This document shows, one piece after another, positions 63,426 to 64,000 of a DNA stretch of 64,000 nucleotides; the stretch's first letter is position 1, and each line of letters begins with the position of its first letter. The stretch lies in contig NC_084835.1 of assembly GCF_033115175.1 (NCBI RefSeq), positions 25,563,858-25,627,857 on the forward strand, written 5' to 3'. This stretch comes from Lepus europaeus. Taxonomy: Eukaryota > Chordata > Mammalia > Lagomorpha > Leporidae. The position numbers and the translations under genes were made by a program. The notes beneath the pieces were generated by a model, which was given only the letters and a program-made list of their open reading frames with translations, ran no database searches and was not told where the DNA came from.

Positions 63426-64000
63426 AGGCATGCATTTGTAGTAATCCCACAATGCCTGATATAGTGCCTTTATACAGAAAATGCCTAGGCTTTGGAGTGA
63501 ATAAATGGGTAGCTCTTTTGCCTTTCCTTTTGATCATTCTTTTCCTCAAATAATTGTCAACTGTTTTTCTTTTTTTTTCTCTTTTGAGTATTTATTTAAG
63601 ATTTTAGTTCATCCCAGCCTTTGCCCAATGTCCCTGCTTGGTGAGTTCTCCTGACCGTGTGGTCCTTGTGTGAATTACTTTGGTCTTCTTTACTACCACC
63701 ACCCTCCCCCCACTATTTAGTATAATGACTTTTGGCCTTATCTCTTTGGAACAGCCTCTTTGAAGAGTGATGGGTTGTACACAGCTGGTTATGTGCACAG
63801 ACCATACTGTAGTTGCTGACAGGTGGCCCTTCTTCCTGAGAGTTAGCGTCTATTATTTTCTACTTACAGAAATAAAGTTTTCTTGCAGATCCTCTTACTT
63901 GAAAAATCTATAGCCTGGGTTTTATCCAAAGTCCATATGCTTTTCCTCAGAGAAGTTTTAAGAATATGTGTTTGAAAGAAGCAGTTGTACCCCCCCCCCC
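63426..64000. other. Unique sequence to window end
   Basis: No repeat or exon recognised. The window ends in a run of ten C. Confidence 0.4.

Noticed and set aside
1..64000. CRISPR array, operons or phage-like modules
   Set aside because: No regularly spaced identical repeats, no dense long ORFs, and the repeat content is mammalian.

Overview
The window reads as nuclear DNA of a lagomorph, most likely rabbit or hare. Two things show this. First, about ninety copies or fragments of the tRNA-derived C-type SINE (CSINE) are scattered on both strands. Second, at 10,493-11,290 and 25,348-25,478 there are L1 3' ends of the lagomorph kind (G-rich run, then a tail with TTAAATAAAAG). No bacterial operons, CRISPR arrays, complete protein-coding genes, rRNA genes or functional tRNA genes were recognised. 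Family names are my own pattern recognition, because no library search could be run. Strand (+) means the SINE head is on the left; (-) means its A-rich tail appears as T-rich sequence on the left.

Three SINE types are used below. Type A (youngest looking, CpG-rich) has a head like ggccggcgccgcggctc, an internal ggttctagtccc B box and a tail gcctgtcAAAA. Type B has a head like ggggctggcgctgtggc, the phrase gcatcccatatgggc, and a tail gcctttcaaataaataaatc. Type C (oldest) has a head like ggtgggcatttggcctag, and in (-) copies ends near aaatgcccacc.

Layout. 1-10 kb is mostly unique, moderately GC-rich sequence with few SINEs and some ancient MIRs; no exon there could be proven. 10-13 kb holds a lagomorph L1 3' UTR with an internal duplication and a broken small palindromic DNA element. 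13.1-16.2 kb is a nested SINE cluster in which a SINE is split by a short, internally deleted class II endogenous retrovirus on the minus strand, with a perfect 6-bp target duplication. 16.2-25.3 kb contains two old antisense L1 elements in tandem, cut into many pieces by SINEs. 26.0-26.5 kb is a solo LTR of the same retroviral family. 27.8-28.9 kb is a strong CpG island with a good splice donor on the plus strand; it is the best evidence for a gene, whose identity I cannot tell. 29-64 kb looks like intron or intergenic DNA: unique blocks interrupted by SINEs, MIR, L2 and L1 remnants and microsatellites.

The functional story is therefore one CpG-island promoter with a repeat-rich downstream region. 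The rest is a record of retrotransposon insertions that can be ordered in time from nested target-site duplications. No new biological system was found. The most unusual items are the mini-ERV, a SINE with a short 3' transduction, the YY1-like triplet in the solo LTR, and several fold-back SINE chimeras.
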